Origin: Hygrocybe punicea
Lineage: Eukaryota > Basidiomycota > Agaricomycetes > Agaricales > Hygrophoraceae
NCBI GenBank assembly: GCA_963556145.1
Contig: OY744470.1
Location: 5,890,001 to 5,954,000, forward strand
Reading direction: 5' to 3'
DNA: 64,000 nt
Every line of letters starts with the position of its first letter. The first letter of the stretch is position 1. The notes beneath the pieces are model-generated. The model was not told where the DNA came from. It did no database searches and saw only the letters and a list, made by a program, of their open reading frames with translations. Of this stretch, positions 1 through 11,146 are shown one piece after another. The position numbers and the translations under genes were made by a program.

Positions 1-1
1 A

Positions 2-728
2 CTTCGCATTGGAGCTGAAGCAAAACGAAGTTTGGATGTCATGATGAACCTGCCAGAGCCATCAGCCATTGAAACACTCACAACTGTCGTATCAGCTTTC
101 CATTCCCTCTTCTACCAGGGGGAGGACCAGGCGAAAGCTGCAATCAAGGGGAGGCAAACGTTCGTGGACTACATTCCTTACTTCCTTTTTGTTGGCCCGT
201 ACTGGGTATCCGTACAATACGGCCCATTCACAGCGTCAGAGCTGGGCGTACGCACACACAAAGTATCCAACAGTGCCGACTTCGCCGAGTCCACAAAGGC
301 GATCGCCCGGCTCGAAGGCCCGCCCATCCAACATCACTTATATCTCCTTGGGACGAATGAGTCTACCGCTGAATTAGAAAGAGTCATATCATCGACGGAC
401 GGATTGGCACACCATTTGATAGTCGGAGCGGCCCAATATCATTGTATGTGCATTTTTTTATCACCCTTGACACCCCCATGTTCCAACGAGGATTACAGAG
501 ACTCTGTTGCACATTGCGCCGTTGCGGTGGCAAGAGAAGCTTGTCGAACGAGTATCTATGGGACATTTGCCCTGTAAACTGTACATTTATAATAAAGACG
601 TTCAATTTGAACTTCCCACCGGGGCTCTGACGCTTTTTCAACCTCTACGTGGCACTTTACAAGTCACCACTCACATCCGTTCAGACACAAATCCTTCTTG
701 CTGCCTCTCCGACACTCTATCGCAATGA
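2..728 (+). pseudogene. 3' part of an unknown protein gene, probably broken
   Basis: The reading frame is already open at the left edge, so the 5' end lies outside the window. The first exon (to about 443) reads as ordinary protein, with motifs such as FVGPYWVSVQYGPF and GPPIQHHLYLLGT. A typical intron follows: GTATGT at 444 and TTACAG ending at 498. Using that acceptor, the next exon (507-728) reads well (KLYIYNKDVQFELP, then a TGA at 726-728), but the codon made at the splice junction is TAG. Using the AG two bases later keeps the first frame and ends at 579, just before an AATAAA at 591-596. I do not recognise the family with certainty. The junction stop could come from a C-to-T change, which would make this a pseudogene. 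Confidence 0.4.
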
Positions 729-1567
729 CACCGACCGTGAACTCCTTCCGCCAAGAATCCAACTGTTTTTACCTCTCCGGCACACATATCCCATCCGCCA
801 TCTTCCTCGCAGTCCACTCTCACTCCACCACAATTTCTCACCTCTTCATCCCCCCAATCCAACCTGCCGACATTCTCTGGTCCATCCCACCCCCGACACC
901 CGATCAAGCCAAATCCACCCACGACATTGACTCCGTCTCTCTCCTCGATGCCCTTCACCTAACCCTCCACGCTCTCACCACCACTCACCCCACCGCACTT
1001 ATTCACACCCTCCCAAACTCCCCCAATTTCCCCTCCCTCCCCTCCCTTTCACCACAACCGACGCCTACCTCCTCTCAGCTCTCCACCGCGCCCGCCTCAC
1101 AAAATCCCAATACGAGATCTCCCAAATCTGCATCGCCAACTCCATCTCGTCATCCGCCCACGAAACAGTCATGCGTCTCCTCGGCTCCCCTCCCGCTCTT
1201 CTCCCTGCCCAATGGCGCATCGACTCTGAAGCAGAAGCAGAAGCCGTCTTTGTCGCGACATGCAGACGCCAGGGGTCCGTCTATGCGCACCATCTGCTCT
1301 CACCCTTGCTAACCTTGGATTTAGCGCAATCCACCAAGCTTACCTCCCCATCGTAGCATCCGCCTCCGCGCATCAACGCTCCATTATTACTGCAACGACC
1401 GGCCCTTTGCCTGCGATTCATCCCCGCTCCCACCGCCAGTCCTCCTCATCGACGCAGGCTGCGAATGGAACTGCTATGCTTCCGACAGTCCGTCTCTCTC
1501 CTCCTTCTTTCACCTGTATTTTCCTGACAAACTTGTAGTCACACGAACGATGCCATTGAATCGGTAA
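725..1567 (+). pseudogene. Xaa-Pro aminopeptidase/prolidase-like pseudogene, truncated
   Basis: The N-terminal aminopeptidase-P domain is recognisable (FRQESNCFYLSG; LFIPPIQPADILWSIPPPT), as is the start of the M24 metallopeptidase domain (HQAYLPIVAS, LLIDAGCEWNCYASD, ITRTMP). Two introns splice cleanly: 1275-1324 joins CRRQG to AIHQAYLP, and 1488-1538 (with CTGAC) joins YASD to ITRTMP. The frame must shift twice, near 1050 (in a CCCTCCC-rich stretch) and near 1367. The frame then stops at 1565, after the first metal-ligand region, so most of the catalytic domain is missing. The ATG at 725 overlaps the possible stop of the previous gene. Family members cleave X-Pro bonds at peptide N-termini; this copy should be inactive unless the frameshifts are sequencing errors. 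Confidence 0.72.
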
Positions 1568-1720
1568 CAACGGTAAAGGGGACCCTGACCACGTGGCACC
1601 CCGACGGGGACCCGAAAAAAACGCGACGTGGACAGTCTCGATAGCACCCCTCACACGCTAATAGACGAGATACAACGCGAGCATAGAGTACACGGAAGTA
1701 AATAACACGGTATCAAGGGG
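1568..1720. other. Spacer with no feature seen
   Basis: This is about 150 bases between the truncated prolidase-like pseudogene and the next ORF. It could hold decayed prolidase sequence: weak matches to the expected continuation after the TRTMP motif exist but are broken by stops. Confidence 0.3.
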
Positions 1721-1797
1721 ATGTCTACAAGAAATCGCCCCCCCGCGACGAATATGACGCGTAGAGGTGCCACAGCACAACACAGCGAGAATGACAG

Positions 1798-1805
1798 ATC
1801 CAGAC
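1798..1805. repeat. Left target-site duplication of the hAT element
   Basis: ATCCAGAC; the identical copy is at 5611-5618. Confidence 0.95.
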
Positions 1806-4800
1806 TAGGGCTCGGTGAAAAATGACGTTGTTATTAACTAGTTATTAACTCCTGAGCGAAATTGGGTTGTGAATATATGTAAAGAATCCCAGATAGCCAG
1901 CGTGGCTGCTGTGGCAAGCTCACAATGTCAAAAGGTGGCGGCGGGTCATATATATGAACGGTAGAAGCATAATCCAACTTTCCCCCATTTTCGTGTCGGT
2001 ACCAGTCCCATCCATCATGCCATTTGCACAGGCTGAGACATTGTCCAAGGAAAAGTTCGCCGAAGTCTTGGTGACTCTAGAGCTTCTTCTCAAAAATCTG
2101 CCTTCCCAGCTTCCTTCTCCAGATGTTGCCCATTCCTGTTATGGTTCGTTCTTATCTTTCAGTCTGGATCCTGATATGCTTGAAAAGACCGGCTGTGAGG
2201 TTGCTACGCTTGGGGAGCAGCTTGAGCGTGTTTTCGGATGGGAAGCAAGAAGCAGTGGTGATGGACTCCTACCGATTTTAGAACGAGGCACTGCCATTTG
2301 TGCATTACTACCGATCCTGAGGCAATATCATGCCAAATATCCTGAGAATAATGTGGTCAAGAAATGGGTGGTGGATGGTGCTAACAGTGCTGAGAAGGTC
2401 TTCAAAACATACAATGTTCCTGTGAGTTTCCTCTTTCTCACTGTGAGCATTGAGCTTCCCTGGGCCATCATCGTATAGATTCCTTGTGTGTCAGATGCGT
2501 CTCACCAAAGGGAGCATGATAGACTGAAGCAATTAGTGACAGAGATAATCAATGTTGACAACCAAGGAAAGGAAGATGTAAGCAAGCTAAGGTACTATGT
2601 CGCGAACTCACTATGACCACAACAACAGCAGTTACAGCACATACGAGATACCACTATTCAAGTCTACACACCCAATGTGTCAGGGCGCGGATGCAATCCA
2701 AATGAACTCATGGCTCGCCTCGTTATCAAACACCATGACAAAAAGAAACAAAAGCCCTCTTGGTGTTGTGTCGCACCATCTTGTGTTATGACTCGTCAGG
2801 GTAATGCAGCCTTGGATCGAGTACTGAAACACGCCACTAGTTGCAAGGCTTTGCAGGGGTTTGATGAGAAGCTCTGGCAGGAGGCAATTAATCAGGCAGG
2901 GCAAGGATCACTCGGAGCCAAAGTTGAAGAGTTGGCCGACTTAGTGTCAGAGGCAGTGGATCTACCATGGAAGAGACTTAAGAGTCAAGCTACTCTTGAT
3001 GTTGGCCAGTTTCATAAAGCTGGGAAGAAGGCTCGAGAAGAGGAACAAAAGCTTTTCCACGCAAGGGTTGACCACACAATCATGCGTCTGATCTGCGTTC
3101 GAGGCTTAGTTCCACATGTGATCGACTCGCCAGAGTGGAAGGAGCTCATGGGTATCTTAAACGCGAAGTATTGTCCAACATCGGCAAACACTTTTGCTGA
3201 CAACCATATTCCTCGTGAGGCTGTCTATATCCGACAGAAGCAGATTGCCCGGCTGCATTCCATTGACAATCTCACCCTCACCTTTGATGGAACAACAACC
3301 CGCAAACCACATTCGATCTATACTGTCCATGCAACCACACCCTCACGTGAAACATACTTTCTTGATGCACATGAAGGCTCTGACGAACGACACACCACCC
3401 TATGGGTGACTGACAAGTTATTAAAGGTGCGGGAAAGTCAGAACATACCACTATGTCCAAGAATCTTATTCCTGTTGTAGACAATCAGATCAATTGGTGA
3501 AGAGAATTGGGCCGCAACATGCTCTGACAGCACGAATGTCACCAAAGCAGCACGCTGAGAGACTGTCAAAGTCATACCTACAATGCTTGATCTATGTGAT
3601 GCCATACACCACCTCCAAAACACTATCAGTGACATCAACAAATTAACAAACTTCAAAATGGTGAGTAATCATACTACTAATCAGTGACTCAACAACAACT
3701 GAGATAACGATGTATCCAGCCATTATTGACAATGAAAACCATCGTCCAACACTTCAGCAAGTCGACATGGTCTGCAACCATGCTACGCAAGGCAAGAAAT
3801 TTGGCCGGAGAGGATAAACTGGTAAAGGCTCTACAGAAGGTTGGCAAGACTCGCTTTGGCACCCATTGGACAGCTGCTTGTGCTCTGGATCCATGCTTAC
3901 CATATATTCGGAATCTAGTAATGTCAGCAATCATCAAATTCAAGGTGACCGCTTTGTTTCATTACTGACTCGGATGGCATAATGGGAACTGATGTACTAA
4001 AATTCATCAGAACGCAAAGGTTCAAAACATGTTTAAAAATCAACACTCTCCTGCATATAACAACTTCTCCAGCAATCTATTGCAGTATATCACGATAGTA
4101 GCTCCCATTGTTCGATCGTTGTGGTCACTAGAGGCTGCACATGCGAATGCATCTGATGTCTTTGTCTTCTGGCTTGCCATCGCAGCTACACAAAAATCTA
4201 TTCTCTAAAAATGTTACTGTAACAGGCATTTCTACCTCCCTTGCACATGACGTGACAGCAATCTTCAACAAGCAATACAAGGAGTTTTTCAGTAATGGTT
4301 TGTATTTTGCAGCGTTTGCATTAGATCCATGTAAGTTTCCTCAACTGCAGCCATTCTCGACATGTTCAAACATCATTTGCACAGGCTACCTGCTTTTGGA
4401 GTATCTCAAAAAGCCTAAGCCGAACCCCACCTCTGGTCCTACAATGATCAGAATCCCCCCTATGCACCAAAGGCTGTCTGGAACCAGTCACCACAGTCTT
4501 CCATTCTCATCAGCTTACAACTGTGTCAAGGAGACACTCAAGGAGATGCTTCGTGCACATATAAAGCAACACGAAATGTGTCCAGGACCAGGTGCACAGT
4601 CGATTCTCAGTCGATTGCCAGCATCAGAGGTTGTTGAGGGTTTAAAACATCAAATCGAGGCGTATTGGCAGAATGAATACCCATTCAACCAGCCAATCAA
4701 GGATGGGAACACACTAGCGTGGTGGGAATCTCTCCAGCATCACCCTCACACTCAAGTTTTGGCAGTGCGTTATTTGCATTTATACATCATCCAGAGTTAA

Positions 4801-5610
4801 TGCACCATGCCGTTTGTCAGTTTCTAGCCATCAAAATATTTTCTGTCCTTGTCAACTCAATGCCTGACGAACGGACAAATTCAACGATCACATGGTTCAA
4901 CTCACCTCTCTGGGGCAGCCAGACTGCTCAAACGATTGTCGATATGATTCAGATTGGGCAGTGGTACGGGAAGCATCAGGTACATGCCACTCACATATAG
5001 CACCATGAGATGCACGCTTGATGACCATCACATGGATAGAACAGTGCCAATGGTTCAGAAGTTCAATTTCGTGAGGTGAGGCCAAGATACCGGCCTGCAG
5101 TCAAATTTCGGGATCTGGAAAAAAGTGTGCTGGATGCCGTTCAGTTTGGTAATGGTGGAAATGATGCAAATGATGCCAGTGCACAGACCGAAGCTGATGA
5201 TGAATCTGGAAGTGACGAAGAAAGTGATAATGACATGGCAACCGCACATGGCCTGCGGATTACCCCTGCGACAGAATTCGAGGTTGACCTGGATATCGAC
5301 ATCGACTCGGAAGGACTGAAGGACTTGATTTCAACAGATCTGATTGTTTGTGAGGGGCCCCTGCCACAGACCACGGCTGTAAGCAACAATACGCCGGCAA
5401 ACAGCAATACAATGCTGGATTGGAGCTGGTGAATAGGTCATGTCTTTTTTTTCACTATTTTTCACCGCATTTTTATTGTTTACTCTGTTATTAACATATC
5501 TACACATGTTATTAACAGTTTTGTTATTATATCTGTGAATATCTCATCTTGGATGCCCTAAGTTAATAACAGCTGTGAATATCTTGCTGGGAATTATTCA
5601 CCGAGCCCTA
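1806..5610 (+). mobile_element. hAT DNA transposon (3.8 kb) with TIRs and 8-bp TSD
   Basis: The ends are inverted repeats: TAGGGCTCGGTGAA at the left and TTCACCGAGCCCTA at the right. The element is flanked by ATCCAGAC at 1798-1805 and again at 5611-5618, an exact 8-bp target duplication as expected for hAT. Subterminal copies of GTTATTAAC and its complement GTTAATAAC lie near both ends (about 1831-1850 and 5488-5575) and are likely transposase-binding repeats. Inside is a multi-exon transposase with one nonsense codon and one frameshift, so this copy can probably not move on its own. Confidence 0.95.
2017..5432 (+). pseudogene. hAT transposase, nine exons, disabled
   Basis: Exons inferred from splice signals and frame: 2017-2421, 2479-2577, 2629-3426, 3481-3660, 3720-3944, 4011-4330, 4385-4764, 4821-4979 and 5040-5432. 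The product would be about 985 residues. Landmarks: a BED-like zinc finger (WCCVAPSCVM, then H..C in KHATSC, near 2760-2850); first catalytic Asp in LTLTFDGTTT; second in WAATCSDSTNVTKAAR; FGTHWTAACALDPC; and the C-terminal dimerisation part (SVLVNSMPDERTNSTITWF). A TGA follows TKAAR in exon 4 (most simply CGA changed to TGA), and a frameshift sits near 4195-4205 in an A-rich stretch. An extra N-terminal region of about 170 residues precedes the finger. An acidic tail (DESGSDEESDND) ends the protein. Confidence 0.85.
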
Positions 5611-5618
5611 ATCCAGAC
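5611..5618. repeat. Right target-site duplication of the hAT element
   Basis: ATCCAGAC; the identical copy is at 1798-1805. Confidence 0.95.
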
Positions 5619-6295
5619 CTACCAGAGATGACCTAGAGACAGCGAATGGACTACTCACAGACATTTGGGGGGTTGAAGAAGCAAGAAACGCGCTGGAGCG
5701 AGACGCTTACATTGTCCAGGGCAAGCGGCAAACACTGCAAAAGCTGGCATTAGTTCTCTTCCAGGTGGCAGCGGGCACAGCCTGGATGCCAAGATCAGCG
5801 TTAAATGTCATGAGGGCGATTGCTTACCTGTTGGAAACCATACAGACCAAGGACACTGCACGCGAACTGGCGGAGAGGATTGACAGGAGAATCGAAGCCT
5901 CCATAGGCTCCAAGCTGGCGGAGGCTGCTGAATCGCTCAACAGCTCGATGAAAACGTGCCAGGAACAGGGGAACCTGTTGAGAGAAGCCACAACCTCGCT
6001 GATGGAGGCGGTGAATGACATAAGGACAGACCTCACACAGATAACGACAAGAGTAGATGAGACGGCTAACGCGATGCGGGACGCAGTAGGGGCGAGAGGT
6101 GCGGAGCGACTGCAATGCTTCGTTCTGCGCTTGGTGCTGCACTCGCAATGCTTCATGCTGCTAGTGTACCGGGAATTAGGTCTGAGCCCCAAATTCACCG
6201 GCAAATTTCCCTCGCCATCGCCGAAGGTGAAATTCGGCAAATTTGCCCATGCAGGGAAGTCTATCACTGGGGGTATAGATACAATATTTTGTTGA

Positions 6296-6616
6296 TAAGA
6301 CATAGTATAAGGCTAGTGAAGCTACCACTTTTCCCATTCTGAAGCCTGTGGTGTGATTGCAATGCCAACACTAGGTTGGGGAGGAGATGGTCTACTCTTC
6401 TGTTGAGGGGCTGAGGCCGCTGAGGGCTTGCTAGTGTCAGAGAGAATGTCAAGAAGAATGGGAGACTCAATATCAATCTCAGCTGCTATGTTGAAACCGG
6501 TGCCGTTGATCTCTGTTAAGTCTGGAGGGGTTGATCTAAAGCATCATCTTTGTCTGAGTGCATGTCTTTACTCAAGTCTGGAGCTGTTGATAGGGAACCA
6601 GCACTGTGAGGGTTGC
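6296..6616. other. Intergenic stretch without a convincing gene
   Basis: No start-to-stop gene is supported. The minus strand reads weakly like decayed Ser/Pro-rich coding sequence around 6360-6600, broken by stops. A short repeat pair (CACCGGCAAATTTC and TTCGGCAAATTTGCC) sits just before, at 6198-6246. Confidence 0.3.
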
Positions 6617-6697
6617 CAAGGTTGGAAATAAATATATACCAGGTTGGAAAGTCACTTCTCTCCTACTAGTACTGTAGATTGAAACTTAGGTCAATGT

Positions 6698-6939
6698 TGT
6701 TGGGAATAGTGGCCGAATAGTCGCAGAAAGGATTAGTAATCGTATCACGTGACCCCGGAACTCAAACACACTCATCCGATGAATAATGCTGAAGCGCAGC
6801 ATGTATTCTACTCACCACAGGACACTTCTAGTAGATTTAGCTAGTAGTATAAAAACCCTCTCAGAGAGAGGCAAATATAATTCATTCCACACAAAATATC
6901 TTAGCGGTCAACAACCACTGCAAACTATATATTCCAATA
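6698..6939 (+). repeat. 5' LTR of the copia element
   Basis: It is 242 bp, TGTTGG to CCAATA. A TATA-like TATAAAAACC lies at about 6849-6858. It differs from the 3' LTR by a few transitions and a short indel near 6772-6783. Confidence 0.95.
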
Positions 6940-6951
6940 GGTTATGAGCCC
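6940..6951 (+). promoter_or_regulatory. Probable primer-binding site of the copia element
   Basis: GGTTATGAGCCC follows the 5' LTR directly. It resembles the GGTTATCAGAGC-type primer site of copia elements, where a tRNA primes minus-strand synthesis. Confidence 0.5.
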
Positions 6952-7390
6952 TGAACGGCTTTAATGGAAACACGATCACGCACCTCCGAACATCGCATTA
7001 CTACCTCATATACTAGCCGACTATGACGGACGAAGTCATGCACACATTGGGATCATACCGGATCGAGTTATTGAAGGGAAACAATTGGATGTAGTGTTGC
7101 TGTAGTTCCGTTCCGAACCTAGCCGAACCCGGTTCAAACCCCGAACCGAACCCTAGGTTCAGTCTAATTTCAGCCAAGTGCTGAACCGGACCGTGGGTTC
7201 AGTTCCGGGTTTCGAGGCCTGCCGGATTTCCTGAACGGCTCCAAACCACGTCCAAACCGCGAACGCGGATATTTTTAAGGTATTTATTTCATTTATTTTT
7301 CGCATTCCTTTACTTACTTTTTCGTGTTAAATGGTATCATGTGACCATTACAGGTAGCTTTCTTCACCAACACGCAACAACGCAAGGCCA

Positions 7391-7417
7391 ATGAACGTGA
7401 CACAATGTCGCGTTCAT
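7391..7417 (+). other. Conserved hairpin of element A
   Basis: A 12-bp stem (ATGAACGTGACA with TGTCGCGTTCAT, one T-G wobble) closes a CAA loop, eight bases before an intron-like donor at 7426. Element B has the same stem with C-G in place of the wobble. Confidence 0.8.
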
Positions 7418-8037
7418 GAACACAGGTACGTATTTTACTTTCCTGAACTTTACTAATGTTGCCTGCTACAGGAAGCTCGACCGCGACCGCAGTGTGACCA
7501 CACCCACGGCCGCGAGATGACCACCCAACGCCAACCCAATGCCAACGGACGCGCGACAGCTGCAACACCACCACCACCACCACCACCAGCGGCGGCAACA
7601 ACAACGGCAACGACAACCACGACAGCCAGCAGCAGCAGCAGCAATGCCGGCAGTAGCAGCAGTGGCAATGGCAATGGCAACGGCAGCAGCAGCAGCAACG
7701 GCCACGACAGCAGCGGCAGCAGTGGCAGCAGCAACGGCGACGGCAGCAGGAGCAGCGCCGGCAGCGGCAGCAACGACGGCAGCAACGATGGCAGCAACGA
7801 CGGCAGCAACGATGGCAGCAACGACGGCAGCAGCAGTATCAGCAGCAACGGCGACAACAGCAGCAACAGCAGCAGCAGCAGCCGTGGCAGCAACACCACC
7901 ACAACCATACCACCGCCCCGACGAGGACAACAGTTGGCAGCAGCAGCGCCGGCAATGCCACGCAGGGACCACGGGACAAGACCCCCCGTCCCTCCACATC
8001 CCTTGGGGACACCGGAGGGCTCCCCCGCACCCATCTA

Positions 8038-8089
8038 CCTCGCGAAGTGCAGCGCCGTATCTATTGATACGCGCCTGCCATTCGCGAGG
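8038..8089. repeat. Nested palindrome box of element A
   Basis: CCTCGCGAA (8038-8046) pairs with TTCGCGAGG (8081-8089). Between them CGTATC (8056-8061) pairs with GATACG (8066-8071). The same box recurs in related elements, sometimes with matched changes on both arms. Confidence 0.8.
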
Positions 8090-10826
8090 AGAACGGACGG
8101 GGTGAGCCCACCTCGGTCTGGGTTTCAGACCGCGTCTGAACCCAGACCGAACGCGAAGAGACGGTTCGACGCCGTCTGGGTCCGGGTTTGGCCATGCGCC
8201 AAACCGGACCCGAAGTTCAGTTCACGGTTCCGCCAAAAAGGGTCGGAACCGGACCGAACTGAACTTCGGCAACACTAATTGGATGCCGTGGAAGAGACGG
8301 ATGTTAGCCATGCTTCAGGATCTTGGGTTAGAGACGTACATCGATGCGGAATCAAAGGCCCCTGTCCCAGCAGACGCATCCCATCCAACATCAGAGGAAT
8401 CCGAGGCGATGAAGAAATGGCGCGGCGGAGACGCCAAGATGAGGATGCGGATCAAGCTCGCAATTGGCGATGCGGAAATGATACATATCATTGGCGCACA
8501 CATGGCAATTGAGATGTGGAAGCAGCTAACCTTGGTAAAGGAATCCAGGGGGAAGCTCGGAATATTAGCGACGCGACGCGCATTGTACCGGTTGATTGCC
8601 GAAGAAGGATTCAACCTAATTGAGCACATATCGAAGCTCTGGAAACTGCAGGAGGAACTCCACTTGATGGGAAGCCTCGTTTCCGACGAAGACTTCGCGA
8701 TGATACTTGTATCCTCCTTACTGGAAAGTTGGGACTTGTATACATCAGTGTATTTAGGCTCGAAGAAGGACGGAACGTCACTGACGTCACACGAACTAGT
8801 CGCAATCCTATTGGAGGAAGACCGCAGGTGCCGTGAGCGCAGCGGAGATCCTAACAACATCGCTATGCATGGGAGGTTCACCGGAAAGCGCGACGGAAAG
8901 GGTAACGGAAAGCAGAAAGCGGCCGATTCCGAAATGGAATGCTTCAACTGCCACAAGAAGGGACATATGGCGAAGGACTGCTGATCTAAAGGTGGCGGAA
9001 AGGAAGGGCAAGGGCCGAAAGGGAAAGGAAAGGGCACTGGAAAGGGCGGAAACCAACAGAACCGATCGAATCAAGCTGCGGACAATGTCAATAATATGTT
9101 ACAGGACATAGCATACGCAGTGAATACAGACAATATTTCAAACTACGATTGGTTACTGGATTCCAGAATGACAAGTCACATCAGCAATTCCCGAAACGCA
9201 TTTATCACGTACAAAACTCTGGATGAAGCTACCGTTCAAGGACTAGGAATGGTAGCCGCTCAAGCTCTTGGTCACAGAACCGTCGTCTTACACTTCACAG
9301 TGGACGGAAAGGACGTACAGCATCAGCTACGAGATGTACTACATGTACCGGAGTCACGGAACTCACTACTATCGCTTAGCCGGTTCGATGAAAGCAGCAG
9401 ATGGGTTAACTTCTGCAACAGAATATGCAGGCTCTATATGAAGGAGAATAAACTTGTCGGAACAGGCCAGAAAGACGGACGACTATACCGTTTGAATGCC
9501 TGAGCGCAATCCCACACGCCGGAAAAGGCAAATGTAGCCAAACCAAAGAAAATGTCTTGGGATGAATGGCACCACCTATACGGACACATCGGAATGAGCG
9601 GACTCGAGACCCTGCAGAGAAAGGGGTTAGTCACAGGTCTAGAAATCGATGAAGGGAGTGTCCCTTCCCAAACCTGTGAGGCTTGCATTCAGGCGAAGCA
9701 AGCCATCCAGCCATTTCTGAAAGAGGCTGATGGACGATCCAAAGTCGCCAGAGAGCGGACTTTGAGCGACGTCTGGGGCCCAGCACGCGTAGAGTCTATC
9801 GGAGGATCAAGATACTATATCTCATTCACGGACAATGCGACATGCACCGTAACCACTTTATTCATGAAACGGAAAAGCCAGGTGATGGAACAAATCAAGG
9901 CTTATGTTAACACGATCGAAAAGAAGTTCGATCGAAACCCTAAATATTTGTGGTTCAATAACAGAAAGGAACTCGTCAACAAGGAAGTCGAGAGATGGGC
10001 AGCGGAGAAGGGAATTGTCATCGAAACAACGGCCCCTTACTCACCCTCACAACATGGAACAGTGGAAAGATTTAATCGCATGTTACTGGAGTTAGCCTGC
10101 GCGATGTTGATCGCTAAAAACCTGCCTGCATTCCTTTGGCCGGAAGCCGTTGCACATGCGGCCTACATTTGAAACCGATCCCCCACCAAGGCTCTAGACG
10201 GAATGACTCCGCATGAAGCCTGGACTGGCAAGAAGCCAGACGTATCGCATTTCCGGGAGTTCGGATGCGATGTTTGGGTCTTATATCAAGGCGGAAAATG
10301 ATCGAAGCTGGCACTGCGATCAGCTAAGATGAAGTTCATAGGATTTGTGGAGTCGCAGAAGGCTATCCGATACTACGATGCCGGAACACAGACTGTTCAA
10401 ACATCACGGAATGTTGCATTTCACGAGGATGGGGCATTGCAGGCAGTCTGGATTGTATCCGACTTACCGGGTTTGCAATTCAAGGGGGAGCAGAGTGAAT
10501 CCGACGACTCGCAAACTCCGGAACCACCGGAACCCGCAACGGAATCACCGGAACCCACTGTGACGGCACTGGAAAGGGCCATTCGCAGACCGGAAAATGA
10601 AATAACATACCCACCGAGAGCAACATGAGGAGTCGACTGCGACTACCGACAGTTAAACAACCCACGTGCACAACTGACACAACGCGAGATACGCGAACTG
10701 CTTGATGTACGGAGACCAACGGAATCATCCACAGCGAAACAAAAGGAAAAAGTCAGCGCGGAAACAACCATTGCATATGCGTTCTTGAGCGCAATGCAAC
10801 AAGATAGCAGTCTCACCGACAAGGAC

Positions 10827-11146
10827 TAGGGAAATGCAGGGGTAATCCCAGGATAAATTTGTCTGTATCCGTACTCGTACTTGCCACAGATACGGATACC
10901 ATATCCGCGGATTTTACCCACGGATTCCTGATCAAAATGAGCCGGAGATCACCTGAAATGGGCAAGAATTGACTGAGATAGAGTCCAATCAATGTTTAGT
11001 CTCTATCTCAGTCAATTCTTGACCGATTTGGATGATCACCGGCTCATTTTGAAGCCCACGGATACGAGAATCTGTATCCGTACTCGTACCTTTAAGAGTA
11101 CGGATACCTGTGGATCAGGATTTACCCTTATCCCTGCATTTCCCTA
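10827..11146. mobile_element. 320-bp foldback MITE (hAT-like) in copia pol
   Basis: TIRs are TAGGGAAATGCAGGG.. and ..CCCTGCATTTCCCTA. ACAAGGAC is duplicated at 10819-10826 and 11147-11154. Almost the whole element is one long inverted repeat, with a central hairpin (AAGAATTGACTGAGATAGAG and its complement around 10965-11025). GTATCC/GGATAC words are iterated near both ends. Removal with one duplication restores the pol frame (SLTDKD then PWDLREA). The start of its TIR resembles that of element Y at 35009. Confidence 0.93.

Larger units (their letters stand above)
1721..6295 (+). pseudogene. Coiled-coil ORF split by a hAT insertion
   Basis: An ATG at 1721 opens a frame that runs to 1805, where the hAT element begins, and resumes at 5619. 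Removing the element plus one copy of the 8-bp duplication joins the frame without any stop until 6293-6295 (about 250 codons). The protein is helical and charged (KRQTLQKLALVLFQVAAGTA, LAEAAESLNSSMKTCQ, ANAMRDAVGARG). It resembles the N-terminal ORF found in agaricomycete non-LTR or composite retroelements; that assignment is from general familiarity and not a proven match. From about 6100 on, the sequence loses coding character, so the 3' end may be a second junction. The target was intact when hit. Confidence 0.5.
7092..8277 (+). mobile_element. Element A: non-autonomous hAT-like element in copia gag
   Basis: The ends are TAGTGTTGC and GCAACACTA, and ATTGGATG is duplicated at 7084-7091 and 8278-8285. 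Removing the element and one duplication restores the gag frame. Inside are inverted arrays of GGTTCGG-like words at both ends (about 7105-7250 and 8105-8260); a perfect hairpin (7391-7402 with 7406-7417); an intron-like segment 7426-7471 (GTACGT, TACTAAT, CTACAG); a CAA/CAG/GGC-rich tract (7560-7950); and a palindromic box CCTCGCGAA..TTCGCGAGG (8038-8089). Long ORFs over the CAN tract look like by-products of the repeat, and no transposase is present. It is the same family as B, C and D. Confidence 0.9.

Noticed and set aside
6115..6157. Two copies of GCAATGCTT as a target duplication
   Set aside because: They are only about 30 bases apart with no element ends between them; chance repetition is likely.
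7517..8278. 253-codon ORF rich in Ser, Asn, Gly and Thr (and overlapping 188- and 193-codon frames) inside element A
   Set aside because: All frames on both strands are open because of the CAA/CAG/GGC repeats; the sister elements do not keep the same frame, so a protein is not supported.
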